DNA of 64,000 nucleotides from GCA-2732755 sp965228265 (GCA_965228265.1 OZ245804.1:558001-622000); one strand, 5' to 3'; positions 1-8,771 are shown, counted from the first letter of the stretch. The notes: generated by a model not told the origin, from the sequence alone. Numbers and translations are program-made.

Positions 1-96
1 GGAGCGGACCAGAAGATCCTGATAGAGCGGCTCGATCTGGGAAAGGTCGGTCGCGTCGATGTCGGCGGGGACGAAGGTGGTGTTGATCGTGGGCAT
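1..96 (-). CDS. M3-family oligoendopeptidase, N-terminal fragment
   Basis: Only the first 32 codons lie in the window; the gene runs off the left edge. The translation begins MPTINTTFVPADIDATDLSQ and continues IEPLYQDLLVR. This resembles the start of M3 (thimet-type) oligoendopeptidases, where a short lead-in precedes a 'W/L..IEPLY..LL.R' helix. The HExxH zinc site would lie far downstream and cannot be seen, so the family call rests on the N-terminus alone. The start is the ATG at 94-96. It sits about 50 nt downstream of the terminator of the preceding same-strand gene, so it probably has its own promoter. Confidence 0.5.
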   Translation of the reverse strand, partial: MPTINTTFVPADIDATDLSQIEPLYQDLLVRS

Positions 97-144
97 TCTC
101 GGCTCCGTGAATGAATGTATACAGGAGTCGATGATATGCGCCCG

Positions 145-178
145 AAAAAGAAACCGACCGAGCGGCGTGCTCGGTCGG
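145..178 (-). terminator. Rho-independent terminator after the ClpP-like gene
   Basis: On the minus strand a perfect 9-bp stem (ccgaccgag / ctcggtcgg, plus-strand 154-162 with 170-178, 7-nt loop) is followed by tttcttttt. It lies about 30 nt beyond the stop of the protease-like gene at 206 and separates it from the peptidase gene that starts at 96. Confidence 0.85.
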
Positions 179-205
179 CGTGAATTCAGGTGTGTTCGTT
201 TCGGC

Positions 206-1480
206 TCAGCCGCGGCGGAGTTGGCGGATGACCTCTTCCTGCCTGCGGATCCAGTCGCCGTCGTAGCCGTTGCGGAGGCCGAAGTTGGGGTTGATATTGT
301 GGAGGCGTTTGATCTGGGAGAGGTAGCCCTCGGCCCGGCGGAGGAAGCCGCCGCGTGAGTCAACGGGGACGCTCTGGGCGTTCTGGAGTTCCATGGCGTA
401 CTTGTTGACGATCTCGGCGAAGCGTTTCTCTTGGAAGTCGACTTCCTTGCGGTAATCGCGCTGGTACTGCTCGGCCTTGCAGACGGGGTAGGGGATGCCT
501 TCGACATGCTCGCCGACCCAGACGATCTCGCCGACGCTTTTCTCGAGGAGGGCCTGGAGTTCTTCGATGGTGCCCGCGGTGCCTGAGCTGAAGCCGCAGT
601 CGCGAGCGGAGTTGGCGTTGAAGGTGAGGATCTCGGTGCCGTCGTTGAGGACGTGCTCGCCGTCGAGGCTGTCGTAGAAACTGACTTTACCGGTTTCTTC
701 GTCGACGTCGTAGGAGAGTTCCCAGTTGATCTGCATGGCGCGCATGATGAAGGGGTTCTTGTTGCCGCGGGCGGAGATTTTCTCCATCTTGTAGAGCACG
801 TCCTCGAGGCCCCGACCTTCGACGGCCTGGAGATCGCCGTACCAGCCGGTGCAGGCGCCGAAGTTGCCCTTGGGCATGAAGTAGAGTTCCTCGATGGTGA
901 TGGCGGTCATGGCGGCCGCGGAGATGGCGCTGTCGATCCAGCCGACCACCTGAAATTCAGGCTTGTACTCGTTCTGGATCACATCGCTGAGGCGCTGGAT
1001 CTCGAGGAGCATGCCGCCGCCCGAGTTCACCTTGAAGACGACGAGGTCGACGCCTTCTTCCTTGAGCAGGGGGATGGCTTCACGCAGGGGCTTGGCGGCC
1101 ATCTGCATGCCGACGGTGCCCTCGGTCGTGATGATCGCGGCACGGGTCACGCCGGGGATGCGTTCCCAGGACTGTTCCTTCTCGGCCTTGGCCTTGATGG
1201 TCTCGGCTGCTTCCTCACCCGAGGGGATGGGCTCGTCGGAGCCGCGGACGATCTCCTGGATGTCGCTCGGGGAGATGAACATCTCGGGCCCGACACCGAG
1301 GTCGATCCAGATGTAGCCGTTCTGTTCCTTGACGATGGTGCCCTTGAGCTCGCGGCCGTCCTTGAGCTTGACGAGGTCCTGATCGGGCTCGTAGAGGTTG
1401 ACGGCCGCCATAGCGCGGGGCGTCGCGACGAGCATCGCCAGTGCCACGGCGAGTGTTGCGATGCGGTTTCTGAGGGTCAT
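206..1480 (-). CDS. Exported ClpP/NfeD-like serine protease-fold protein
   Basis: A 424-aa protein with a Sec signal (about residues 1-26, ending AMA-A). A small beta domain follows ('LKDGRELKGTIVKE', residues 38-75), then a ClpP/crotonase-type core. The hallmark 'KVNSGGG' (150-156) matches the glycine-rich oxyanion strand of ClpP/NfeD proteases. 'DSAISAAAM' (183-191) sits where these families carry the catalytic Ser in an S-A-A-A helix, so S184 or S187 is the candidate nucleophile. The C-terminal 100 residues are predicted mostly helical. An SD (GGGAG) precedes the ATG. The gene lies 63 nt behind a paralogue on the same strand and ends at a strong terminator, so the two form an operon. Likely periplasmic; the substrate is unknown. 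Confidence 0.75.
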   Translation of the reverse strand: MTLRNRIATLAVALAMLVATPRAMAAVNLYEPDQDLVKLKDGRELKGTIVKEQNGYIWIDLGVGPEMFISPSDIQEIVRGSDEPIPSGEEAAETIKAKAEKEQSWERIPGVTRAAIITTEGTVGMQMAAKPLREAIPLLKEEGVDLVVFKVNSGGGMLLEIQRLSDVIQNEYKPEFQVVGWIDSAISAAAMTAITIEELYFMPKGNFGACTGWYGDLQAVEGRGLEDVLYKMEKISARGNKNPFIMRAMQINWELSYDVDEETGKVSFYDSLDGEHVLNDGTEILTFNANSARDCGFSSGTAGTIEELQALLEKSVGEIVWVGEHVEGIPYPVCKAEQYQRDYRKEVDFQEKRFAEIVNKYAMELQNAQSVPVDSRGGFLRRAEGYLSQIKRLHNINPNFGLRNGYDGDWIRRQEEVIRQLRRG

Positions 1481-1543
1481 ACGTGCTCCCTTTCGTGGGT
1501 CTGATTCGTGTGTTCTCGAGTGCGTGCCGGTGGGCAGGGCGAA

Positions 1544-3025
1544 TTAGCCGCCCCCGCCGCCGCGGCGTGTGCGTTCGAGCCTCTTCTCGTTTTCGATCTG
1601 CGTGCGCATGAGTTCGAGCTGCACGCGATTCTGTTCGTTGGGATCGAGAACCTCGCCGTACTTGTTCAGCAGGGCGATGGCCTCGTTGATGAGCCGGGTG
1701 CGTTGGGCTCTTGCGGCGTTGCGCGACTTGGAGCCGTCGGGGTCGTTGCGCATCTCGCGGGGCTGGACGTTGGCCAGATCGAACTGGAGGCGTTGGAGTT
1801 TCTGGTCGGCGCGCTCCAGGCCGGTGGACCACTTGTCGAGCTCGTAGCGGGCGGCATCGGTTTCGTCGTCGCCGTCCTCGTCGCCCATGACGTACGCGCG
1901 GTCCTCGATGCCCATCTCGAAGAGCAGGTCGTCGAGGGTGTCGGCGGTGCCCTTTGAGAGCTGGAGCTTCTGGGCGAGGTCGGCGTCGAGCGTGAGCAGG
2001 TCGTTGCCCAGGCCGCGGACGATCTCGTAGTCGGTGTCGGCCCGCTCGTCTTGGCCGTCGTCGGTTAGCAGGATCCACCCGGGGGCTTCGCCCTCGAGGA
2101 AGACGGGCTTGCCGTTCTCGATGCGGTAGCTGAGGACGACGCTTTCTTCGGTCATGCCGCGGACGATGAGTTCGTTGTGCCCGCCCATGATGGCCATGCT
2201 CTGGACGAACTGCTTGAGGAGCGATTCCTGCTTGTCGCGGACGACCTCGTCGCCGCGCGAACCGAAGAGCTGCTCGAGCCCGCCGACGCCGCCGAGGCGG
2301 CCGTCGCTGGTGAAGTAGATGTCAGGCTTGATGAGGGGGAGGAAGGCCATGCCGCTCATGGCGCGCTCGACCCAGAAGACGACCTGGGGCGGGTTCTCCC
2401 ACTTGGACTGCATCTCGCTGGTGAAGATCGGCTGGATGGCCTCGGCGATGGAGTACTCAACGAATCGACCCTGATCGTCGTTGAGTTCGTCCTCGAAGCC
2501 TTCGAGGGCTTTCCAGTTGTTGTTGCACTTGACGATGATGATGTCCGCGTTCATCTCGCGGGCCTTCTCGACCGCGTCGTTGACGGGCGTGTAGCTCACG
2601 TCCCAGCCGAAACGCCCGCCGAGCTCCATGACGTAGACGCGCAGGGCGTTGTCGGGGATGTTCTCGTCGGCTTTCTTTGCGACTGCTGCCTTGGCGGTGG
2701 ACGCGGCGCTGGTCGTCGCGCCGGCGGTGGACTGGCTGATCTCCGTGATCGAGACGATCTCGCTCCGCTGGTAGGAGCGCGAGGCGGTCATGCCGCCCAC
2801 GTAGACGTTCACCTCGATCTCGGCGTCGGACTCGCTGAGGATCTCGACCTTGACGGTCTGGCCCGTGTTCAGGAGGATCTCATGGGTCGGCTCGCCCTGA
2901 TAGGCGAGGGTGGCTGCGGCTGCCGGCTCGGCGGGCGAGGCCATCAAGACGAGGCCGGCGGCGGCCACGAGACCCGCGGCGGCGCGTCCAAGAATGCGGG
3001 CGTGTCTGGTTCGGTTCATCGACAT
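1544..3025 (-). CDS. Exported ClpP-like protein, divergent paralogue
   Basis: A 493-aa exported protein (signal about residues 10-38). It has the same layout as its downstream neighbour: an N-terminal beta domain ('LLNTGQTVKVEIL'), an Ala-rich linker (100-118), and a ClpP-fold core. The oxyanion-strand motif of the neighbour (VNSGGG) is replaced by 'VKCNNNWKALEG' (165-176). The nucleophile helix reads 'VERAMSGMAFLP', leaving S224 as the only plausible equivalent. The C-terminus is helical and ends in Arg and Gly runs. The SD GAGGAG lies 5 nt before the ATG. It is first in a two-gene operon. Loss of the glycine strand suggests a regulatory or structural partner rather than an active protease; this is inference. 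Confidence 0.65.
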   Translation of the reverse strand: MSMNRTRHARILGRAAAGLVAAAGLVLMASPAEPAAAATLAYQGEPTHEILLNTGQTVKVEILSESDAEIEVNVYVGGMTASRSYQRSEIVSITEISQSTAGATTSAASTAKAAVAKKADENIPDNALRVYVMELGGRFGWDVSYTPVNDAVEKAREMNADIIIVKCNNNWKALEGFEDELNDDQGRFVEYSIAEAIQPIFTSEMQSKWENPPQVVFWVERAMSGMAFLPLIKPDIYFTSDGRLGGVGGLEQLFGSRGDEVVRDKQESLLKQFVQSMAIMGGHNELIVRGMTEESVVLSYRIENGKPVFLEGEAPGWILLTDDGQDERADTDYEIVRGLGNDLLTLDADLAQKLQLSKGTADTLDDLLFEMGIEDRAYVMGDEDGDDETDAARYELDKWSTGLERADQKLQRLQFDLANVQPREMRNDPDGSKSRNAARAQRTRLINEAIALLNKYGEVLDPNEQNRVQLELMRTQIENEKRLERTRRGGGGG

Positions 3026-3234
3026 GGCTGCTCCTCTTCAAACCACTACACGCACCGGTCGTCCCGGCTGCGATTGCGGCACATCCCGCCTTGCGGGCGT
3101 TGCTGATCATCTTATCCGAACGTTCCACCGAACCGGTCGGGAATCGGCGAAACTCCCGGTCCCCCCCTATGAGACCGCGCACCTGCACACAGGCGTCCTA
3201 CTCACTTTGACGCATGAGACCCCGCATTGTTCCC

Positions 3235-4488
3235 TTAGCCGAGCAGTTTTTGGGCAAGAGCCCTGGCGCCAGCAAGGTCCGATATCCGCCCCTCGAGCTG
3301 TGCGTCGTAGACAGCCTGGAGCACCCCGGCGAACCGTGGACCCGGCTGGAAACCCATTGAGATGAGCTCGTCGCCCCCAATAAGGGGGTCTGGAGCGAGG
3401 CCGCCGGGGGTGTCGGCGAGCTCCTCGACCCGGCCTCGGACCATCATGGCCGAGCTGGAATCCTCGGCCTCGAAGACGGCCAGGGCTCCATCAAATCCCT
3501 CTCGGCTTGCCAGACGTTTCTGTCCCGCCACACCCAGGGCCTCCCACGCGCCGCCAAGCACACCCACGATCTCGATGATGGAGGCGATCAGCGAGGACTC
3601 GTCATTGGAGAGGCTGAGCGCTTTGCGGTAGGAGGCGACTTTGGCGGCTGTGCCTTCGCGGTCAAGGATCCAGGCCGCCAGAGCCCACTCGAATGGGGCC
3701 CCGGGCAGGAGGCGGGTGAGCCGGCGGAGTGCGTGTTCGATCTGGCTGCCGAAGATCGGGGCTTCCATGCCGAGTTCGATGATCATGCGGGCGGCCTGTG
3801 CTCGGTTGGGGTGAGCGAGCATCCGGCGGAGCTCGTGCCCGATGCGTTCGACGCTCACGCCGCGGAGCTGGCCCGCGTGCTCGCGGATGGCCTTGGCGGT
3901 GTCGGGATCGATGTCGTAGCCGAGCCGCGCGGCGAATCGCACGGCTCTGAGGGCGCGGAGGTGGTCTTCGCGGAGGCGGTCCTCGGCTTTGCCGACGGCT
4001 CGGACGATGCCGGCCTTGAGGTCGTCCAGCCCTCCGACGTGGTCGACGACGTGGCCGTGGATCGTCGGGGCGTCTTCGGAGGCGAGCGGGTCGAGAAAGA
4101 GGGCGTTGATGGTGAAGTCGCGGCGTTTGGCGTCCTCGGTTTCGGTGGCGAACTCGACGGAGTCGGGGCGGCGGTTGTCGGAGTAGTCGCCGTCACGCCG
4201 GAACGTGGCGACCTCGACGCCCTCGCCCTTGCCCGTGCGGACGATGACGACGCCGAAGTGGGCCCCGACGTGCGCGGTGGAGCGGAAGAGCTCTGCGATC
4301 TGCTCGGGTCTGGCGTCGGTGGCGACGTCGTAATCGGTCGGGTGGAGTCCGAGGATCTCGTCGCGGACGCATCCGCCGGCAAAGAGCGCGCGGTAGCCGG
4401 CGCTCTGGAGTGTGCGGACGACCTCGACCGCCTGGCGCCGGGCCAGCTCGGGGTCCTGTGGGGTTGCGTGTGCGCCGGTCTGCGACAG
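3235..4488 (-). CDS. cca: CCA tRNA nucleotidyltransferase / poly(A) polymerase family
   Basis: A class II nucleotidyltransferase of about 417 aa that adds or repairs the tRNA 3' CCA end (or acts as a poly(A) polymerase; the two cannot be separated here). Visible motifs are 'GGCVRD' (residues 38-43), the metal-binding 'DYD' (52-54), 'RRDFTINAL' and 'LREDHLRALRAVRFAARLG', in the usual order. No ATG, GTG or TTG lies in frame close to the conserved N-terminus. A CTG at 4488 does, 6 nt after a perfect AAGGAG, so CTG is taken as the start. It is the third gene of an operon, 19 nt behind the AhpD-like gene. Confidence 0.85.
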   Translation of the reverse strand: MSQTGAHATPQDPELARRQAVEVVRTLQSAGYRALFAGGCVRDEILGLHPTDYDVATDARPEQIAELFRSTAHVGAHFGVVIVRTGKGEGVEVATFRRDGDYSDNRRPDSVEFATETEDAKRRDFTINALFLDPLASEDAPTIHGHVVDHVGGLDDLKAGIVRAVGKAEDRLREDHLRALRAVRFAARLGYDIDPDTAKAIREHAGQLRGVSVERIGHELRRMLAHPNRAQAARMIIELGMEAPIFGSQIEHALRRLTRLLPGAPFEWALAAWILDREGTAAKVASYRKALSLSNDESSLIASIIEIVGVLGGAWEALGVAGQKRLASREGFDGALAVFEAEDSSSAMMVRGRVEELADTPGGLAPDPLIGGDELISMGFQPGPRFAGVLQAVYDAQLEGRISDLAGARALAQKLLG

Positions 4489-4507
4489 GGGCGGCTCCTT
4501 GGTCTGG

Positions 4508-4879
4508 TTAGGCGTGGTTCTGTGCGTCGCGGCAGGCGTCGAGGAACTCGAACGCGCGGCGCATGTGCGGGATGACGATCGAGCCGCCCACGATGAGCGC
4601 GATGTCGAACGTCTCCTGGAGCTCCTGGTCGCTTGCGCCGCACTCGACGGCCCGGTTGATGTGGTAGGCGATGCAGTCGTCACAGCGGAGGACCATCGAC
4701 GCGCAGAGCCCGAGCAGCTCCTTGTGCTTTTCGTCGATCGCGCCGGGCTCGTAGGCCTTGCTGTCGAGGTTGAAAAACCGCTTGGTGACGAGCGTGGCCT
4801 CGGGCTTGTCCTCGCCCGGCTTCAGGATGCGATCGTTGAGCTTGGTTCGAAACGCCTGGAAGTCCTCGTAGCGTCCCAT
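4508..4879 (-). CDS. Carboxymuconolactone decarboxylase / AhpD-like protein
   Basis: A 123-aa all-helical protein with the AhpD/CMD signature 'RCDDCIAYH': C66-x-x-C69 with H73. In AhpD this is the redox-active thiol pair of an alkylhydroperoxidase. The start ATG at 4879 is 4 nt after the stop of the thioredoxin-fold gene, with GGAAAG upstream. Pairing with a CxxC thioredoxin-like protein in one operon fits a thiol-redox role, although the partner is exported and this protein has no signal peptide. The cytoplasmic peroxidase function is inferred from family. Confidence 0.8.
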   Translation of the reverse strand: MGRYEDFQAFRTKLNDRILKPGEDKPEATLVTKRFFNLDSKAYEPGAIDEKHKELLGLCASMVLRCDDCIAYHINRAVECGASDQELQETFDIALIVGGSIVIPHMRRAFEFLDACRDAQNHA

Positions 4880-4883
4880 CGGC

Positions 4884-6278
4884 TTACTTTCCGACGAGCA
4901 TCGACTCGATGCGCTCGGTGAACTGCGCCCGCAGCTCGGCGTGGCGTTCGGGGGCGGCGGGGCCCACGAAGCCCTGGTGCACCGCGACGACCTCGCCCTC
5001 GGGGCTGACGAAGGCGATGGTCGGGAAGGCACGGACCTTGTCGAGGGCGCCGAGGGCCTGGGTGGCGTTCTCTTTGTTGCGCTGGCCTGCGACGAGGATC
5101 GGGAAGGGGACGGACTTGCGAACGACGTAGGTCCGGACGTTCTCGGCTTGCTCGTCGAAGGACTGGGGCGTCTCGAAGGCGAGGCCCACGATCGAGAGGC
5201 CCTGGTCGTGGTACTGCTCGTAGAGCGAGCTGAGGTAGTTGGTCGCGTCGGCGCAGTTGTGGCACCAGGTGCCCATGATGTAGACGAGGCGGGGCGAGCC
5301 GTCGGGCGCGAGGTCGGCGAGGTTGACCTCGCTGCCCTCATAGTTGCGGAAGCTGAGGTCGGCGAGCCCGACGTCGTGCTTCCACTTGGTGAGCTCGAAG
5401 AGATCGGGCAGTGCGGCGTCGCCGTCGGGCGAGGCGGTGAATCCCTCGGCGTGGTGGGCGAGGGATCGGAAGGTGCCGATGAGGGTGCCGTCGGCCTCGA
5501 TGGTGCCGTCGTAGAGCAGGCCCGAGCCGCCGGTGAAGCGGGAGAGGCGGAGCCGCCCGTTCTCGAAGGTGCCGGCGAGCTGGCCGTCGTCGCCCGTCGG
5601 GGTCATGACGGTGCCCCAGACGGTCACGCCGTCGGGCAATGTGCGGAGCTCGGCGACGGCCGGGCCCGAGCGTTCGTCGAAGTTGACGACCCATCGCGGG
5701 GCGATGGGGTCTTCGGGGAGCCAGTTGGGGTCGAGCCAGGCGAATCGGCGGGAGTCGGAGCACTGGGCCGAGAAGGGCAGGCGGTATTCGACCTCTTCGC
5801 CGGCGTCGTTGTTGCGGGTGTAGATGTACTCGCCGCTGAGCGAGGTGTCGGTGCGGTCGCTGGTGGCCTCGATGCGGGCGGTTGTGCCGGGGAATGTCAG
5901 GACGATCTGGGGGTATTCGACCTTCATCTCGGCGGGGAGGGACTCGGGGCCGTTGCGGAGCATGACGGTCCAGAGGGGCATGCCCTCCTCGTCGCGCTGG
6001 AAGTCGATGTCGAAGTTGAAGGAGAGGACCTTCGAGCCGGGCAGCTCGATCTCACCCCGCCAGATGCCCCATCGGGGCGCGAAGTCGACGAAGTTTTTGG
6101 GGTCGCGTTTGGGCTCTTCGGGCTCGGCTTCGGGCTGGAAGGGGCCTGGGGTCGTCTCGGGTTGAGTGGTCGGTTGGGCGGCAGGCTGCGCGGGTGCGTC
6201 CTGCGCCGAGGCGGCGCACACGGGTGCGAGGGACAGGGCCAGAACCGTCGTCAGCAGCAGCGAGAGAGTTCGTTTCAT
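4884..6278 (-). CDS. Exported TlpA-like thioredoxin-fold protein
   Basis: A 464-aa protein with a signal peptide (KRT, hydrophobic stretch, ending AASA-Q) and a Pro/Thr/Gln-rich linker (about 26-55). A beta-rich central domain of unknown function follows (about 60-300), then a C-terminal TlpA/AhpC-type thioredoxin domain. The active site is 'GTWCHNC', C339 and C342. The domain continues with 'IVGLAFE' and 'AFPTIAFVSPEG', which contains the cis-Pro typical of the fold. It likely works as a periplasmic thiol-disulfide reductase. The start is taken at MKRT; an in-frame ATG 12 codons upstream would spoil the signal peptide. Divergent from ribB across 41 nt. Confidence 0.8.
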   Translation of the reverse strand: MKRTLSLLLTTVLALSLAPVCAASAQDAPAQPAAQPTTQPETTPGPFQPEAEPEEPKRDPKNFVDFAPRWGIWRGEIELPGSKVLSFNFDIDFQRDEEGMPLWTVMLRNGPESLPAEMKVEYPQIVLTFPGTTARIEATSDRTDTSLSGEYIYTRNNDAGEEVEYRLPFSAQCSDSRRFAWLDPNWLPEDPIAPRWVVNFDERSGPAVAELRTLPDGVTVWGTVMTPTGDDGQLAGTFENGRLRLSRFTGGSGLLYDGTIEADGTLIGTFRSLAHHAEGFTASPDGDAALPDLFELTKWKHDVGLADLSFRNYEGSEVNLADLAPDGSPRLVYIMGTWCHNCADATNYLSSLYEQYHDQGLSIVGLAFETPQSFDEQAENVRTYVVRKSVPFPILVAGQRNKENATQALGALDKVRAFPTIAFVSPEGEVVAVHQGFVGPAAPERHAELRAQFTERIESMLVGK

Positions 6279-6319
6279 AATTGGATCATAGAGCCCGGGG
6301 GCTCTCCCTACCATGCGGC

Positions 6320-7504
6320 ATGACCGAGACCGCCTTCAGCACGATCGAAGAATGCCTCGAGGAACTCCGCCAGGGTCGGATGGTCGTTTTGACCGACGAC
6401 GAGGACCGCGAGAACGAGGGCGACATCGTGATGGCCGCCGAGTTTGTGACCCCCGAGGCGATCAGCTTCATGGTCCGGGAAGCCGCGGGTTATCTGTTCC
6501 TCTCTCTTACCGAGGCGGACTGTGATCGGCTGCAGCTGGTGCCCCAGGCGGAGGTGAACACGAGCGTCCGCGGGACGCCGCTGACCGTGTCGATCGACGG
6601 GCACCCGAAGCACGGCTTTACGACGGGTGTGAGCGCGCAAGAACGCGCCAAGACGATCAAGCTCGCCATCGATCCCGAGAGCCAGGCGGGCGACTTTGTC
6701 AGGCCCGGACACATCAACCCGCTCCGCGCCCGAGACGGGGGCGTGCTTGTGCGTATCGGTCAGACCGAGGGCTCGGTCGACCTGTGCAAGCTGGCGGGCC
6801 TGACGCCCGCGGCGGTGGGCATCGAGATCTGCAACCCGGACGGGACGATGGCGCGCCTGCCCGACCTGACCAAGTTCATCCAGAAGCACAACATGAAGAT
6901 GTGCTCGGTGAAGCAGATCATCGAGCACAGGCTCCAGAAGTCGAGCATCGTGCACCGCATGGAGCCGACCGGCGGCACGACGATCAACACCCCCGAGGGG
7001 CCGTTCAACCTGATCGCGTTCCAGTCGGTCGTCGATCCGTTGCCCCACATAGCTCTGACGGTCGGGGATGTCGGGGCGCTTGCGAGCGACGGCACGGTGA
7101 TCGACGCCAGCGAGCCGACGCTCGTGCGTGTGCATCGGCGGGACCTTCTGGGCGACATCTTCGCGGCGACGCAGGAGGGCGAGACGCACTCCTCGCGCGC
7201 GACGCTCGTCGCCTCGATGCGCGCGATCCAGAAAGCCGGTCGCGGCGCGATCGTCTACCTGCGCCCCCACGGCCTGGGCGACGGGCTCGGGCAGAGGCTC
7301 ATGCAGCCCCAGGGGCACTCGCTGGAAGACAAGCCGCAGCAGTCCGTCTCGGGCCCGATGCTCGAGTACGGCATGGGCTGCCAGCTCCTGAGAGCACTCG
7401 GACTCTCCAAGATCCGCCTGCTCAGCAACTCGGACACCGAATACCCCCAGATCGAGGCGTTTGGTATCGAGATTGTGGAGCGTGTTGGGCTTGATATCGA
7501 GTAA
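6320..7504 (+). CDS. ribB: 3,4-dihydroxy-2-butanone-4-phosphate synthase with degenerate GTP cyclohydrolase II-like domain
   Basis: A 394-aa two-domain protein. Residues 1-200 are a well-kept RibB domain: 'DDEDRENEGD' (26-35, metal and substrate acids), 'HGFTTGVSAQERA' and 'RPGHINPLRA'. It makes the four-carbon riboflavin precursor from ribulose 5-phosphate. The C-terminal half aligns by eye with GTP cyclohydrolase II, but the zinc site C-x(n)-CxC is gone: 'VHRRDLLGDIF' stands where 'HSECLTGDvFGS' is expected and no RCDCG follows. The RGxGL segment reads 'PHGLGDGLG'. The second half is therefore probably inactive, as in proteins called RibBX, and a separate ribA should exist elsewhere. Confidence 0.85.
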   Translation: MTETAFSTIEECLEELRQGRMVVLTDDEDRENEGDIVMAAEFVTPEAISFMVREAAGYLFLSLTEADCDRLQLVPQAEVNTSVRGTPLTVSIDGHPKHGFTTGVSAQERAKTIKLAIDPESQAGDFVRPGHINPLRARDGGVLVRIGQTEGSVDLCKLAGLTPAAVGIEICNPDGTMARLPDLTKFIQKHNMKMCSVKQIIEHRLQKSSIVHRMEPTGGTTINTPEGPFNLIAFQSVVDPLPHIALTVGDVGALASDGTVIDASEPTLVRVHRRDLLGDIFAATQEGETHSSRATLVASMRAIQKAGRGAIVYLRPHGLGDGLGQRLMQPQGHSLEDKPQQSVSGPMLEYGMGCQLLRALGLSKIRLLSNSDTEYPQIEAFGIEIVERVGLDIE

Positions 7505-7614
7505 TCACTCCACAGTGCATTCAGTGTTTGGTAGGCTATCGGTGCTCGAAGCGCGATGGTGGGTGCCTTGTGTGGGTCCGGCGCCGAGCTCAGGTTTACT
7601 GAAAGGAACCGAAG

Positions 7615-8226
7615 ATGCTGTGCTGTAATGCCTCGAAGTTTGCGCTGACATTGGCTGCCGGTCTCGCCGGCGGGTTCATGCTCCAGGCCTCGCTCGCGCC
7701 GAGCCACGCGCTCCAGCCCGAGGGCGAGATGCCGGACATGGATCAGATGATGCAGGAGATGATGCGTCTCGGCACGCCGGGCGAGCACCACCAGAAACTG
7801 GCGCGCACGGTGGGCGAGTGGGACGTGGACGCGATGTTCATGGACCCGGCGGGCGGCGAGATGAAGGGCGAGGGCACGATGAGCTGCGAGTGGGTGCTCG
7901 ACGGGCGGTTCGTCAAGACGGACTTCAGCCTGCCCGAGTTCATGGGCATGCCCTTTGCCGGCATCGGGTACAACGGCTACGACAACGGGGCCGAGAAGTA
8001 CGTCGGCGTCTGGATGGACAACATGTCCACGAAGGTCTTCGTCACCGAGGGCAAGATGCTCGACGACGGCTCGTTCGTCTCGATCGGCCCGAACTCGATG
8101 GGCGGAAAGATGAAGATTGTCTCGGTCATGGAGGGCGATGACAAAATGATTGATACTTTCTACGACTCGATGGACGGCGGCCAGAACTGGCACGAATCGG
8201 GCAAGATGGTGTACACCCGCAAGTGA
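7615..8226 (+). CDS. DUF1579 family protein, probably exported
   Basis: A 203-aa protein with an N-terminal hydrophobic stretch (about 8-32, 'LTLAAGLAGGF', ending at SHA-L) that looks like a signal peptide. A Met-rich segment ('MPDMDQMMQEMM') and a DUF1579 beta-barrel-like domain follow ('VGEWDVDAMF', 'CEWVLDGRFVKTDF', 'WMDNMSTKVF'). Function is unknown; the family is seen as lipocalin-like. It lies 17 nt upstream of a second DUF1579 gene and they probably form an operon. The 110-nt region before it holds no other gene. Confidence 0.75.
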   Translation: MLCCNASKFALTLAAGLAGGFMLQASLAPSHALQPEGEMPDMDQMMQEMMRLGTPGEHHQKLARTVGEWDVDAMFMDPAGGEMKGEGTMSCEWVLDGRFVKTDFSLPEFMGMPFAGIGYNGYDNGAEKYVGVWMDNMSTKVFVTEGKMLDDGSFVSIGPNSMGGKMKIVSVMEGDDKMIDTFYDSMDGGQNWHESGKMVYTRK

Positions 8227-8242
8227 TCCGGAGTATCAGCAC

Positions 8243-8749
8243 ATGAGTGAACAGCAAGAAATGGATTGCGCACCGGCCGGCCCCGTCGAGCAGCACATGC
8301 TGTTCGAGCAGTTCGTCGGCACGTGGAAGGCCGAGGTCACGATGTGGATGGGCCCGGGTGAGCCGATGGTCTCGATGGGCACCATGGTCAACAGCCTCGA
8401 TCTCGGCGGCCGGTACCTGAAGCAGGACTACAAGGGCGACGCCACGGAAGGGCCCTTCCCGAACTTCGAGGGCCGGGGCTTCTGGGGCTTCAACGACGTG
8501 ACCGGCAAGTTCGAGGGGCTGTGGATCGACAACGCCTCGAACCAGATGGCGACCGAGCAGGGCGACTACGACGCGTCGAGCACGTCATGGACGATGCTGG
8601 GCGAGATGTCGATGCCGGGCGGCGTCAAGTGCGCCAAGCGCAGCGTCATCAAGGTGAACTCGGACAACGAGCACACGATGGACATGTACTTCACCGGCCC
8701 CGACGGGCAGGAGAACAAGGGCATGCACATCAAGTACGTGCGCGCCTGA
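8243..8749 (+). CDS. DUF1579 family protein, cytoplasmic paralogue
   Basis: A 168-aa protein starting MSEQQEMDCA, without a signal peptide. It keeps the same DUF1579 landmarks as the upstream gene: 'VGTWKAEVTMW', 'NSLDLGGRYLKQDYKG', 'GLWIDNASNQM', and a C-terminal 'DMYFTGPDGQENKGMHIKYVR'-type strand pair. It is a tandem duplicate of the preceding gene in which one copy is exported and the other is not. Function is unknown. The start was chosen at the ATG after the previous stop because the frame upstream overlaps the first gene. Confidence 0.75.
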   Translation: MSEQQEMDCAPAGPVEQHMLFEQFVGTWKAEVTMWMGPGEPMVSMGTMVNSLDLGGRYLKQDYKGDATEGPFPNFEGRGFWGFNDVTGKFEGLWIDNASNQMATEQGDYDASSTSWTMLGEMSMPGGVKCAKRSVIKVNSDNEHTMDMYFTGPDGQENKGMHIKYVRA

Positions 8750-8771
8750 GCTCACTGCAATCAGCAACTTA

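Noticed and set aside
6279..6319. Upstream ATG starts for both ribB and the thioredoxin-fold gene
   Set aside because: Each would make the two divergent genes overlap and would add residues in front of a signal peptide or conserved N-terminus.
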